Counted from the stretch's first letter, positions 1 through 8,176 are shown. The stretch is DNA of 52,233 nucleotides from Erwinia sp. OLFS4 (GCF_002752165.1 NZ_MOMB01000061.1:1-52233), one strand, 5' to 3'. A program made the numbers and translations. The notes: generated from the letters alone by a model not told the origin.

Positions 1-31
1 ACATATACCGCCTGAAAAAATTAATGCGTAT

Positions 32-430
32 ATGTCCAAGTACCCGTTCAAATCCTTTGATGATATTCCTGAGGATAAAAGCTGGTTGCAGTACCCTTCA
101 CTACAGGAAATGGAATTTTATCTGCCACCAGTGGCTCAGGTTGCTGATCATCATCAACTTCCTGAGATAATGAGGAAAAAGCCCGTGGTTACGACGATTA
201 ATGGATTCACCCTGTTAAAGTCGCTTGGCGTTCAGGCTTTCAATATTGATCCGCGCCGATGGCACAAGATTAAAACCTATTTAAGCAAAGGGAAGATTGA
301 ATACCCGCAAATGTCCGATGACGGACAACGAATTATAGATGGCAGGCACAGAACGCTGCTCATTATGCAGATTTATAAAGTAACGAATGTGCCCGTCTTT
401 TACCTTAAAAGAAAGGATATGGTGTTATAA
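32..430 (+). CDS. Small ParB/sulfiredoxin-fold-like protein, unknown role
   Basis: A 132-aa protein. Residues 102-110 (IDGRHRTLL) resemble the box of ParB-N/sulfiredoxin-like domains, and the following hydrophobic strand (VPVFYL) fits that fold. It lacks the helix-turn-helix and dimerisation regions of a full ParB, so it is unlikely to be a partition protein. The ATG has no convincing Shine-Dalgarno sequence, so the start is uncertain. It lies at the edge of an accessory cluster with nuclease-like genes. If the window is circular it would follow the rep region directly. The fold assignment is an inference from one motif. Confidence 0.55.
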   Translation: MSKYPFKSFDDIPEDKSWLQYPSLQEMEFYLPPVAQVADHHQLPEIMRKKPVVTTINGFTLLKSLGVQAFNIDPRRWHKIKTYLSKGKIEYPQMSDDGQRIIDGRHRTLLIMQIYKVTNVPVFYLKRKDMVL

Positions 431-481
431 GTGGGATGCCGCCAAAAATTTGTGGCCAGAATATAAGGAATAGTACAGGCA

Positions 482-1075
482 GTGACACTGACAGAAAAAT
501 CAGGACATCTGGCATGGTGCGCCCTGGTGGCGCTTGCGCTGGCCAGACAGAGCTGTGATGTGCTGTCACCGGCACAGGAAAACCTCTTTCTCACCCGCTG
601 GCTGGCGACTGCGCTGAAGCAACGGCGTTTCCCCCGGGAGATAAATCAGGACATCGAGTGGCTGCTTAAACAGGGCCGCCAGCTGGGTGTCAGCGCGAAG
701 CTGGCCAGCAAGCTTAATTACCTCTGGCGTTCCTGCACCGGTGAGTTGTCTGAACAGAACGACCTGTTCCGGCTGACGTATGCCCTGGAAACAGCGAAAG
801 ATATGCACTGGAACTACCGTCTGCTGAGCGATCGGGAATGGTCCGGCCGGAATGCTGTGGCGCTCAGTGCGGGCGTGAACAGCATTTATCTCTCACGGGC
901 CAACCTTGATGTTGCTTTTGACGACAATGGCCGACAGATAAATGCGCTGACAGCGCGTCTGACGGGGAACGTAGCGGGGGTGATGAAGCTGTTTAATCGT
1001 TGCGGCTGGCAGGCAGTATCTGAGAGTGATGCCTCCCTGCCCCACCAGTATTCGCTGATGGCCAGACAGGGATAG
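482..1075 (+). CDS. DUF2913-like hypothetical protein
   Basis: A 197-aa protein opening with a GTG codon. It is soluble, with no signal peptide or clear membrane segment. It looks like the DUF2913 family of enterobacterial plasmid and chromosome proteins, whose function is not known; this match is from memory of the family's N-terminal pattern (EKSGHLAWCALVALALARQ) and length. Composition matches the GC-rich plasmid backbone, unlike the AT-richer gene before it. It stands alone on the plus strand and converges with the Rpn-like gene, with only about 15 bases between them. Confidence 0.6.
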   Translation: MTLTEKSGHLAWCALVALALARQSCDVLSPAQENLFLTRWLATALKQRRFPREINQDIEWLLKQGRQLGVSAKLASKLNYLWRSCTGELSEQNDLFRLTYALETAKDMHWNYRLLSDREWSGRNAVALSAGVNSIYLSRANLDVAFDDNGRQINALTARLTGNVAGVMKLFNRCGWQAVSESDASLPHQYSLMARQG

Positions 1076-1089
1076 CTTATAAAGGACTA

Positions 1090-2028
1090 TTAGTGGCGGA
1101 TCTGTGCCAAGTCGTTTTCCGTCAGACCGGTCATTTTCATGACCGTGTTGCGGTCAAGGCCGTTCTGCAGCATGGTGCGGGCAACTTCGAGTTTCCCTTC
1201 ATTGCGACCTAGCTGAATTCCCTTCTCGATGCCCTTCTGTTCAAGCTGTTGTGCGATGGTCATCAGTTCGTCCTCATGTTGTGGCACCCGCTGTGCCAGT
1301 TCACGTACAAAGGCCTCTGCGTCTGAAGTTTCGCCTGCCTGCAGGAGGTAGTTTATCAGTGAATTCAGTTGCTGTCCTGTAACATGTTCGCGTAATAGAA
1401 TGGTGGCCAGCCTGTCCAGTAGGTCAGCCAGGTCGCGCCGATGGATATGTTTCTGCAGCAGTGTCAGTGCAGCCATGCTGCGGTGCCCCATGATCTCGTT
1501 GTCAGGTATGACCGTGACATCGACCAGAGGGAAATTATCGCTATAGAGCTTTCCGGCCAACCCGGGATCGTTGAACTCGTCCAGCCAGCGAGTCGAATAG
1601 GGATAGGGACTGCGCCTGCCCGTATAGAACAATACGGGGATCACCAGTGGCAACTTTTTATGTCCTGCATCCAGGTGGCGTTGCATGGCGGCAACCGCGT
1701 AACGAAGAAGCCGGAACGCCATGTGTTTGTCAGGAGTGGACTGGTGCTCAATGAGGACGTGGATATATCCATCATCACCGGTTGTGGTTTTCAGGCTGTA
1801 GAGCACGTCGCTGAAATAGGGGCGCAGGTTATCCTCGACAAAGCTTCCTGACTCCAGTTTGAGGGTACAGAAGTCGCAGACAGCCTGCAGTTCTTCTGGC
1901 AGATGCAACTGCATGAAATCCCGTGCGGTATCGGGATGTGTCAGAAACTGTTTAAATGCCAGGTCATGTGGGGTCGGGGTGCCATTCGCACCGCCCTTCC
2001 CTTTCCTGTCAGCCATGCTTTTCTCCAT
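1090..2028 (-). CDS. Rpn family recombination-promoting nuclease (YhgA-like)
   Basis: A 312-aa member of the Rpn/YhgA-like family (PF04754, once annotated as transposase). The family's hallmark IEHQSTPDKHMAFRLLRY lies near residues 92-109, preceded by HDLAFKQFLTHPD near the N-terminus; these belong to a PD-(D/E)XK-type nuclease core. The C-terminal third has the usual helical tail with LEQKGIEKGIQLGRNEGKLE. Family members in E. coli (RpnA-E) are Ca- or Mg-dependent DNA endonucleases that raise RecA-independent recombination, and small C-terminal forms have been linked to phage defence. The first ATG (2028) and an in-frame ATG at 2016 are both possible. The length is full for the family. It sits in a cluster of DNA-acting accessory genes. 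Confidence 0.9.
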   Translation of the reverse strand: MEKSMADRKGKGGANGTPTPHDLAFKQFLTHPDTARDFMQLHLPEELQAVCDFCTLKLESGSFVEDNLRPYFSDVLYSLKTTTGDDGYIHVLIEHQSTPDKHMAFRLLRYAVAAMQRHLDAGHKKLPLVIPVLFYTGRRSPYPYSTRWLDEFNDPGLAGKLYSDNFPLVDVTVIPDNEIMGHRSMAALTLLQKHIHRRDLADLLDRLATILLREHVTGQQLNSLINYLLQAGETSDAEAFVRELAQRVPQHEDELMTIAQQLEQKGIEKGIQLGRNEGKLEVARTMLQNGLDRNTVMKMTGLTENDLAQIRH

Positions 2029-2100
2029 TGCCTCATTTATTATTCGGATTGTACCTGAACGCCAGCTTTTCAGTCCGGAGTTTATGGCATCTGGCGGCTG

Positions 2101-2967
2101 TTATTTACTGATATCTGGATAAATTTCGTCGATTTTGACGTATAAGTTTCCGGTTTCGGCCGCCCGGCGAATTTTTTCTTCCATCAGCATCCTGAAACTG
2201 ATGTTATTTTTCAGCATCAGCACAAGGTCATAGCCGCTGACGCAGATAACCCGCTTTCCTTTCCCCCATACTTCCAGACCATCCCGTGTAAAACCGGCCC
2301 AGCTGATGAACACGCCACGCGCCCAGGCAACTTTCTGCTCCAGCTTTCCCTGAAAGACGTGGAGGTCGGCATTACCGGTTTTAGCGCTGTGCCACTTTGC
2401 CTCAACCAGATAGGTCTCATTATTCAGCAGGAAGCTGCCATCGATCTGTTCGCCTTTCAGTCTGAATGCGCCTTTAGGGGATAGCCAGAAGGCCGCAAAC
2501 AGCTCGTTAAGCCACACCTCAAAGCTGTAACCCCGTTGCTGGGGCGGTTGTTTATGCAGGGATTCCAGCCCGCGGATGAAATAATCGTTGTCTATACCGG
2601 CAGGGACGATTAATGCAGGGGCTAAGCCGTATGCCGCCTGACTGTCTGCTCCCTGAATTTTTGCAATAAATCCACTATATGCAACTTCATCCTGAGCGGT
2701 GATAACACCGCCTGGAACGGTTTTCCTGTATTCCCATAGCCTGGTGATAACCTTAAGTACCGTGTCACGGTCTGTTTTTTTTATGAAACAACGCAGTCTT
2801 TTAGCTTTGGATGTGCCGTCCTCAAGGTATGCTTCATCTTCGATATTGATGCACAATTCCTCCTCAAAGAACTCGCGCATGGTTCTGTCACTGAAATCCA
2901 GAATGTATCCTGGAGTACTTTCAAAAAGCCGGTTAAAGATCTTTATATCATGTGAAGTAATTCTCAT
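2101..2967 (-). CDS. Mrr-like restriction endonuclease domain protein
   Basis: A 288-aa protein. The N-terminal half (about 1-150) has no clear signature. From about residue 155 it carries a PD-(D/E)XK nuclease core of the Mrr_cat type: the helix GYSFEVWLNELFAAFW, then IDGSFLLNNETYLVEAKW supplying the D and the ExK catalytic residues, then GVFISWAGFTRDGLE, typical of Mrr/REase-like proteins. It probably cleaves DNA and may be a modification-dependent or phage-defence nuclease; no methylase partner lies next to it. Thirteen bases separate it from the serine recombinase gene upstream on the same strand, so the two may be co-transcribed. Confidence 0.8.
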   Translation of the reverse strand: MRITSHDIKIFNRLFESTPGYILDFSDRTMREFFEEELCINIEDEAYLEDGTSKAKRLRCFIKKTDRDTVLKVITRLWEYRKTVPGGVITAQDEVAYSGFIAKIQGADSQAAYGLAPALIVPAGIDNDYFIRGLESLHKQPPQQRGYSFEVWLNELFAAFWLSPKGAFRLKGEQIDGSFLLNNETYLVEAKWHSAKTGNADLHVFQGKLEQKVAWARGVFISWAGFTRDGLEVWGKGKRVICVSGYDLVLMLKNNISFRMLMEEKIRRAAETGNLYVKIDEIYPDISK

Positions 2968-2979
2968 TATTTAGTCACC

Positions 2980-3627
2980 TCAGGTCCCGGCTGAGGCAGC
3001 GCACTGCCCTGCTTTATTATTTTTGCACACGCGAATAACAGTCATCCGGGAAACCCCGGCAAGCCGCGCGGTTTCATTAATGGATTTACCGTTCTGTAGG
3101 CGTAATGTCCTGATTAATTCATGTTTGGCCTCATCTGGCTGGCGCCCGGCATATTTACCTTCCTTTCTGGCTTTATCCACACCTTCTCTCTGTCGCCGGC
3201 GACGATCCTCGTAATCCTTACGTGCAATGGCCGCCAGCATATCGAGCATCATACTGTTGACAGCCCGGAGCATGCTCCGGGTAAATTCATCTGAAGCTGC
3301 ATGAGTGAGGGCTATATGACTGGTTGGCAGATCTAGGCTGATAACCGACAGGTCTTTCTCAAGGATACGGCGTTTGAGCGTATCCCAGTCGTTATCGCTG
3401 AGGCGCGACAGCCGATCCACCTGTTCAATCAAAATTACATCCCCTGACTCCATATCTGAGAGCATGCGCGTCAACTCAGGACGCTCCAGCGAAGCTCCGG
3501 ATGCGTTTTCAACGTACCATCCGGCAATACGCTGTCCATGATGAGTGGCGAATTCCTTAAGCCTGTTTTTTGCGCGCAAGGCATCCTGCTCTATTGTTGA
3601 AGCCCGGAGATATGCATAAATGTACAT
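2980..3627 (-). CDS. Serine site-specific recombinase (resolvase/invertase family)
   Basis: A small serine recombinase of about 215 aa. Starting at the ATG at 3627 puts the nucleophile Ser at residue 10 (YLRAS), the usual place in this family; an in-frame GTG at 3645 would add six residues, so I prefer 3627. The catalytic domain continues with GDVILIEQVDRLSR (arginines of the active site). A C-terminal helix-turn-helix follows (SINETARLAGVSRMTVIRVC), used to bind the recombination site. Likely roles are plasmid multimer resolution or mobility of the adjacent nuclease genes. The AT-rich non-coding stretch just upstream (3650-3990) is the expected place for its res site. Confidence 0.9.
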   Translation of the reverse strand: MYIYAYLRASTIEQDALRAKNRLKEFATHHGQRIAGWYVENASGASLERPELTRMLSDMESGDVILIEQVDRLSRLSDNDWDTLKRRILEKDLSVISLDLPTSHIALTHAASDEFTRSMLRAVNSMMLDMLAAIARKDYEDRRRRQREGVDKARKEGKYAGRQPDEAKHELIRTLRLQNGKSINETARLAGVSRMTVIRVCKNNKAGQCAASAGT

Positions 3628-3992
3628 TTTTTCGCCAAGAGTCACATTTAAATAGTAATAAATATATCAGTAACTTTTAAATGGTACCATAGAAAGGTTT
3701 TTTAATTGATACTGCCAGTATCTTTTGGGAATACCCTAATGTCACATCCTGGCGCGCCCGCCGGGCTTGTTAAACTCCTCGCCTGCTGAGAAGCAACTTC
3801 AGAGTTGACTCACGGTTTTTCTAACCTCTGTTCCACAATTCTGGCCATCTATGCACAAATGCCATTTTTTTCAGCACAATAAAGAAGGCTATCACTGCCT
3901 TTGTTGTTTTACGGGTACAAAAGCGGTAGACGTACCTAAAATAGTAATAGTTCACACTTCACAATTATTAAGTATTACATCATAAGTATGAT
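3628..3992. other. Non-coding AT-rich gap, possible res site
   Basis: No supported gene. The stretch next to the recombinase start is AT-rich and holds a short inverted repeat, GATACT-GCC-AGTATC, near 3707-3721. Serine resolvases normally act on a site beside their own gene, so this is a candidate res region. Near 3952-3968, TCACACTTCACAATTAT is close to the reverse complement of sequence at 4933-4949 on the far side of the partition genes. No transposon end or target duplication is visible. Confidence 0.35.
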
Positions 3993-4286
3993 TTACGATT
4001 TTTTATCACTTAAATAAAGCTCCAGAGCTTCCCTGACAATTGCACTTACGTTCTTAGGGTCTTTCCCATTCCGCTTATTCTTCAGTGCTAAATCCTCAAC
4101 CTGCAAAAGCATTGATTCATATAGCGAAATGGTTGTCCTACATTGTTTTTCTGGGGCGTCTTTCTCTGGAACAGATTTTGCGGGATCACCGTAAGGTTTA
4201 TCTGCAAGGCGCTGCGCCAGTTCATCAGCTTGTTCAGCTGTTACAGTTTGGCGTGCTGAGGCTTGTTGGCTGGGTTTCTTAACCAT
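3993..4286 (-). CDS. ParG-like ribbon-helix-helix partition protein
   Basis: A 97-aa protein encoded just after the ParA-type gene. The N-terminal half is a polar, flexible tail (residues 1-45). The C-terminal half has the ribbon-helix-helix pattern: strand TTISLYESMLLQVEDLAL, then helix VSAIVREALELYLS. This domain order (mobile tail plus RHH) is that of ParG-type centromere-binding adaptor proteins of type Ib partition systems. Its ATG overlaps the ParA stop by one base (TAATG), which implies translational coupling. It probably binds the repeats around 4930-5040 both to segregate the plasmid and to repress the operon. Low GC compared with the backbone. Confidence 0.75.
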   Translation of the reverse strand: MVKKPSQQASARQTVTAEQADELAQRLADKPYGDPAKSVPEKDAPEKQCRTTISLYESMLLQVEDLALKNKRNGKDPKNVSAIVREALELYLSDKKS

Positions 4287-4924
4287 TATCCAAATACCTC
4301 TTCCATTAATTTTTCCATTTCCGATTTTGCAGCAGTATTTTCTGTTTCCAGAACTCCTAGGCCATTGCTCATGCAGTCACGGTAAACCTTTCTAAAGCAA
4401 ATGACAGACTCCAGGGTTTGAATCAATGGAAACTCATCGAGATATTCAACGAATTCGTTGCGCTCATTCCCTCTTAAAACCGGGTTTGTTGTGGCCATAC
4501 TTTGAAGGCAAAAAACCTTCAATTCTGGATTAAGGTCTCTCATACTTTCAACCTGCTGCTGTAACTCAATCAGAGTATCTAGGTCTGGTTGTGAGCATTG
4601 GAGGGGGGCGATAATTTGATGAGCAACTACGCCACTGGTAATGAACTCTCTGGAGTTGCGGCCTGCCACATCGACGATAACATGCTCATACTTCTCATCC
4701 AGCGCTCGAAGCGTTTGGGAGAGGTTATCAAATTTTTCTATAAGCGTTATAGCCGGCTTAACTTCCGAGGCTTCTCGCTCTGCAAGATGTTTTGCTGCGG
4801 TACGCTGTAAATCACCGTTAACCAGGCAAACATCTTTTCCTCTGAGAGCAAGCCCTATAGCTAGGTTCACGGCCGTGGTGGTTTTCCCCGATCCACCTTT
4901 ATTACCACCAATAACTGTTATCAT
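4286..4924 (-). CDS. ParA/ParF-family partition ATPase
   Basis: A 212-aa Walker-type ATPase of the small ParA group (type Ib, ParF-like). The deviant Walker A motif GGNKGGSGKTTT is at residues 5-16, followed by VNGDLQRTA (A' region) and HVIVDVAGR (Walker B). It lacks the long N-terminal DNA-binding domain of type Ia ParA. I chose the ATG at 4924 because AGGA lies six bases upstream and the Walker motif then begins close to the N-terminus; an earlier in-frame ATG at 4969 would add 15 residues that overlap the repeat region. It pairs with the RHH protein downstream to move plasmid copies apart before division. Confidence 0.88.
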   Translation of the reverse strand: MITVIGGNKGGSGKTTTAVNLAIGLALRGKDVCLVNGDLQRTAAKHLAEREASEVKPAITLIEKFDNLSQTLRALDEKYEHVIVDVAGRNSREFITSGVVAHQIIAPLQCSQPDLDTLIELQQQVESMRDLNPELKVFCLQSMATTNPVLRGNERNEFVEYLDEFPLIQTLESVICFRKVYRDCMSNGLGVLETENTAAKSEMEKLMEEVFG

Positions 4925-4929
4925 GTTTA

Positions 4930-5045
4930 TCCTAATTATGAAGTGTGAGATATGAAGTATGAATGTCATATTTTATATGACAATACAACTTATCATACAT
5001 CACAAATCATAAATAGGAAGTAATACTTCATACTTCATAATTTTG
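4930..5045. repeat. Partition-site-like AT-rich repeats upstream of parA
   Basis: Directly upstream of the ATPase gene lie repeats built on ATGAAGTATGA: TTATGAAGTGTGA at 4937-4949, ATATGAAGTATGA at 4950-4962, and inverted copies ACTTCATACTTCAT at 5024-5037. Between them is a 17-base inverted repeat, GTCATATtttATATGAC, at 4965-4981. Such arrays act as operator and/or centromere (parH/parS type) for RHH adaptors in type Ib systems. The assignment rests on position and repeat structure only. Confidence 0.6.
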
Positions 5046-5054
5046 AGATGACAT

Positions 5055-6326
5055 CTACAACAAGTGTGCTTTGGGTATTTCACCCCAGCGTGTAGTGTAA
5101 GCTGGGGAAAGCATCTCCCGTTTCATTTGCCAGGCAGGCTCGATCCCCTTACCGGCAAAGCCTATTCTGAACCGGCCGGACCGGTTCATTGCATCCAGCA
5201 GGTCCATCAGTTCATCACTGCCACGGCGCATCTGTTGCTCCTCAAACAGGTTCAGTTGCGCCACGCCATCCGGACGCAGCTCGCTCAGCATCACGCCCGC
5301 TTTCGCATACCTGAAGCCCGGCCGCCAGATGGCATCGAGCGCCCGAACCGCTGCCTGGATGATATCACGGCTGTCGCGGGTGCCGGTGCTTAGTCTGGTG
5401 GTGGCGGTGTTGCCGTACCCCGGTTTTCCGGCATCAAACGGCGAAGTGCGGAGGAAGCTGGCCACGTGGTGGCAGTACTGGCCATCCTCGCGTAGTTTTT
5501 CAGCGACGCGCTCCGCGTAGCTGCACACGGCCTGCCGCATGGCGTCATAGTCCGTGATGCGCTCACCGAAACTGCGACTAACCACTATCTGCTGCCTGGG
5601 GGGCGGGGCATCTTCCAGCGGAATGCAGCTCTCGCCGTTCAGCTCGCGCACGGTACGTTCCAGCACCACGCTGAACGTCTTTCTGATGAAAGCCGGGCGG
5701 GCACGGGCAAGGTCCAGCGCAGTCCGTATACCCAGTGTTTGCAGCTTTTTGCCGATACGGCGTCCCACTCCCCATACTTCCTCAACCGGCTGCAGGGACA
5801 GCAGCTTCTCCGTGCGGCGCGGGTTTTCCGGCCTCAGGGCCAGCACGCCACCAAACTGTGGCCATTCCTTCCCGGCCCACTGCGCTGATTTCGCCAGCGT
5901 TTTGCTTATGCCAAATCCCACGCCAATGGTAAGACCGGTACAGGTCCGGACATAGGTGCGCAGCTGGCGGCCAAAGTCTTCAAAGGATGCTGAGGCACTG
6001 ATACCGGTGGCATCAATGAACATCTCATCAATGGAGTACTGTTCAACGTGCGGAGCCCGCTCTTCCAGGCAGGCCATCACGCGCTGGCTTAATGAATGGT
6101 ACAAGGCGTAATTGCTGGAGAAGACGTTAATGCGTTCCGGAAAGTCCCGATCTTTAACCTGAAACCACGGTTCGCCCATCCGCACGTACGGTTTGGCCTC
6201 CTTCGACCGTGCTATTACGCAGCCGTCATTATTCGAAAGGATGATAACCGGTTCGTTTCTTATTTCCGGGCGAAATACCTTCTCCACACTGGCGTAGAAG
6301 CTGTTGACGTCGGCCAGCGCAAACAT
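5055..6326 (-). CDS. umuC: UmuC-family DNA polymerase V catalytic subunit
   Basis: A 423-aa Y-family translesion polymerase subunit, the size of UmuC/MucB/ImpB. Conserved points: the metal-binding D6 in FALADVNSFYASVE, SNNDGCVIARS near residue 31, and the catalytic pair SIDE (D100, E101), matching the spacing of E. coli UmuC. A helix-hairpin-helix region (GVGRRIGKKLQTLGI) follows, then the little-finger domain and a C-terminal beta-clamp-like stretch QLNLFEEQ. It acts with cleaved UmuD' to copy damaged DNA with low fidelity. Its ATG overlaps the umuD stop by one base, so the pair is translated together under SOS control. Confidence 0.95.
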   Translation of the reverse strand: MFALADVNSFYASVEKVFRPEIRNEPVIILSNNDGCVIARSKEAKPYVRMGEPWFQVKDRDFPERINVFSSNYALYHSLSQRVMACLEERAPHVEQYSIDEMFIDATGISASASFEDFGRQLRTYVRTCTGLTIGVGFGISKTLAKSAQWAGKEWPQFGGVLALRPENPRRTEKLLSLQPVEEVWGVGRRIGKKLQTLGIRTALDLARARPAFIRKTFSVVLERTVRELNGESCIPLEDAPPPRQQIVVSRSFGERITDYDAMRQAVCSYAERVAEKLREDGQYCHHVASFLRTSPFDAGKPGYGNTATTRLSTGTRDSRDIIQAAVRALDAIWRPGFRYAKAGVMLSELRPDGVAQLNLFEEQQMRRGSDELMDLLDAMNRSGRFRIGFAGKGIEPAWQMKREMLSPAYTTRWGEIPKAHLL

Positions 6327-6781
6327 CAGTTCCGCCCGCGCGTGGTGTGGATGAAGTGGATGACCACGCCGAAAATTTCCAGTCGATCGGGGTCAGGGTG
6401 TAGCTCCGGGTAAGCCGGGTTCATTGGCTTCAGGGTCAGGCGGGGCGAAGTCAGCAGGCGCTTGACGGTAAATTCTCCATCGGTTTCGGCCACCACGATA
6501 TCGCCGTGTCCCGGCGTCAGGGCGCGGTCCACGACCAGCAGGTCGCCGTCATACAGGCCGATGTCCTGCATGCTGCTGCCCGAAGCCCGCAGAAAGTAGG
6601 TCGCGGCCGGGTGAGCGATGCAGTAGTCATTCAGGTCGAGTTCCTGCTCGATGTAATCCCGTGCCGGACTGGGGAAGCCGCAGGAGACGGTTTCCAGAAA
6701 CAGCGGGCAGGGGAGGGCGGGTGCACCGTCGTCCGGCAGGTAAAGCGTCAGCGCCTGATGCGCCCGTATCTCTCGCCGCAT
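6326..6781 (-). CDS. umuD: UmuD-family autoproteolytic polymerase V subunit
   Basis: A 151-aa protein with a LexA/UmuD peptidase S24 fold. The self-cleavage site is C34-G35 (TVSCGFPSPA), the nucleophile is S70 (ASGSSMQD) and the general base is K107 (EFTVKRLL). RecA filaments would trigger cleavage to the active UmuD' form, which joins UmuC. Length and order (umuD before umuC) match plasmid-borne mucAB, impAB and samAB. A perfect LexA box lies just upstream. The plasmid copy should raise survival and mutation after DNA damage in its host. The symbol is used in the generic family sense. Confidence 0.95.
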   Translation of the reverse strand: MRREIRAHQALTLYLPDDGAPALPCPLFLETVSCGFPSPARDYIEQELDLNDYCIAHPAATYFLRASGSSMQDIGLYDGDLLVVDRALTPGHGDIVVAETDGEFTVKRLLTSPRLTLKPMNPAYPELHPDPDRLEIFGVVIHFIHTTRGRN

Positions 6782-6802
6782 GTCTGCCTCTTATAAAAAT
6801 AA

Positions 6803-6818
6803 CTGTACATATATCCAG
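6803..6818 (-). promoter_or_regulatory. LexA (SOS) box of umuDC
   Basis: Read on the minus strand: CTGGATATATGTACAG, that is CTG-N10-CAG with an alternating AT core, flanked as TACTG...CAGTT. This matches the enterobacterial LexA consensus almost perfectly. It lies about 20 bases upstream of the umuD start codon, where it would overlap the promoter and repress the operon until SOS induction. Confidence 0.92.
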
Positions 6819-6929
6819 TATTATTGGAAGTTTATTGACGTTTGGCAAGGGCCGGGAACGCTGATTCCGGCAACCCTCTGACGAATAACCAGAAATAACC
6901 GGAAATATTGTTGTTCCGATGGGTGAATG

Positions 6930-7232
6930 ATGATGTCGCTGCGCTCCTCTTTTATGACGTTCTGCGGTGAGCGCCGTGCCGCTACTGTAGCCCGGCCGCT
7001 GCGGATGCAAGGGAAGCGTAAACGCCGTCACCTTCACCCGGTCGCAGTTCATTTCAAAGGCATTATCCGCCGTCTTCCCGTCGTTTTCCGTCTCTGTTTT
7101 CGCCGTCAAACCGTCCAGCCTGCTCCTGCTTTTTTACTGCGCTGCGGCTTCGGTGACGCCCTTGCATCCTCCGCTTTTCGCCGGGCTGTCGTATCGGCAC
7201 GGCGTAACTGGCGCCGCATTTGAGAAAGGAGA
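6930..7232 (+). promoter_or_regulatory. Long-hairpin leading-region element A1 (Frpo-like ssDNA promoter candidate)
   Basis: No supported gene. Inverted repeats at 6973-6996 and 7180-7203 pair over 24 bases with four mismatches, and inner segments also pair (CTGCGGATGCAAGG near 6999-7012 with CTTGCATCCTCCGC at 7161-7174). The whole element would fold as one long stem on the transferred strand. A homologous copy lies at 8728-8955. In F plasmid, Frpo elements of this general size and place fold in single-stranded DNA and load host RNA polymerase for early expression in the recipient. That role here is inferred from position, orientation and structure. Confidence 0.6.
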
Positions 7233-7238
7233 ATGATG

Positions 7239-7916
7239 ATGTCCCGTATGATTTTAGGTGACTGTGTGCAGGTAATGGCTGGCTTTCCTGAGAAAGCTGT
7301 CGATTTCATTTTGACCGATCCACCTTATCTCGTTGGATTCTGTGACCGTTCCGGCCGGACCATTGCCGGCGATCGCACCGATGAATGGCTGCAACCCGCC
7401 TGTCATGAGATGTATCGCGTGCTGAAAAAAGACGCGCTGATGGTGAGTTTTTACGGCTGGAACCGTGTCGATCGCTTTATGGCCGCGTGGAAAAAAGCCG
7501 GGTTCAGCGTTGTCGGCCATCTGGTTTTCACCAAAACCTACACGTCGAAAGCCGCCTACGTCGGCTACCGTCATGAATGCGCCTATATTCTGGCAAAAGG
7601 GCGCCCGGCTCTGCCACAAAACCCGCTGCCGGACGTGCTGGGCTGGAAGTATTCAGGCAACCGCTACCATCCGACCGAGAAGCCCGTGACCAGCCTGCAA
7701 CCGTTGATTGAGTCCTTCACGCATCCCGGCGCCATCATTCTTGACCCCTTTGCGGGTTCCGGTTCGGTGTGTGTGGCCGCACTTCAGGCGGGCCGCCGCT
7801 ATATCGGGATTGAACTGATGCCGCAGTATCACCGGGCCGGGCAGCAGCGGCTGGCCGCCGTACTTCGCTCAATGCAGCAACCGGCGGCTAATGACGATTA
7901 TCCGGAGGCCGCATGA
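7239..7916 (+). CDS. Beta-class DNA adenine/cytosine-N4 methyltransferase
   Basis: About 225 aa. Catalytic motif IV LTDPPYLVGF is near the N-terminus and the AdoMet-binding motif LDPFAGSGSVCVAA (motif I) near the C-terminus, with HPTEKPV before it. This order is that of beta-class amino-methyltransferases (N6-A or N4-C). Proteins like this are common in F-type leading regions. Early expression could mask incoming DNA from host restriction, alongside ArdA; that purpose is inferred. Three ATG codons lie in a row at 7233, 7236 and 7239; AAAGGAG ending at 7231 best fits 7239. It overlaps the next gene by four bases (ATGA). Confidence 0.88.
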   Translation: MSRMILGDCVQVMAGFPEKAVDFILTDPPYLVGFCDRSGRTIAGDRTDEWLQPACHEMYRVLKKDALMVSFYGWNRVDRFMAAWKKAGFSVVGHLVFTKTYTSKAAYVGYRHECAYILAKGRPALPQNPLPDVLGWKYSGNRYHPTEKPVTSLQPLIESFTHPGAIILDPFAGSGSVCVAALQAGRRYIGIELMPQYHRAGQQRLAAVLRSMQQPAANDDYPEAA

Positions 7917-8137
7917 CGAACTATGCCGGGCATGAAACGCTTCGCGAAGACGTCGCGGCGCTGGCAAACAGCATGTGCGACCTGCGAACGGAGCTGAACC
8001 GCCTCGAATCGCTGTACCGCTATGACGCCGATCTGCTTACTGAACGGCTGGCGCGGCAGACGATTTGCCGGATCAACGCCCTGTATCTGGCGGCGTACCG
8101 CGAAGCCCTGGAGCTGGACGCTTGCTTTAAAGACTGA
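7913..8137 (+). CDS. Small hypothetical protein, methylase operon
   Basis: A 74-aa protein whose ATG overlaps the methylase stop (ATGA), so it is translationally coupled. It is predicted mainly helical with heptad-like leucines (LANSMCDLRTELNRLESLY), so a short coiled coil is possible. No known domain recognised. Similar small genes follow the methylase in F-type leading regions, but no function is established. Confidence 0.7.
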   Translation: MTNYAGHETLREDVAALANSMCDLRTELNRLESLYRYDADLLTERLARQTICRINALYLAAYREALELDACFKD

Positions 8138-8144
8138 TGAATCC

Positions 8145-8163
8145 CGGGCGGCAGGGCCGCCCG
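8145..8163 (+). other. Intergenic GC-rich hairpin
   Basis: A perfect stem CGGGCGGC-AGG-GCCGCCCG between two leading-region genes. No U-tract follows, so it is unlikely to be a full terminator; it may stabilise the upstream mRNA or reduce read-through. Confidence 0.5.
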
Positions 8164-8176
8164 TTATAAACCGGAG

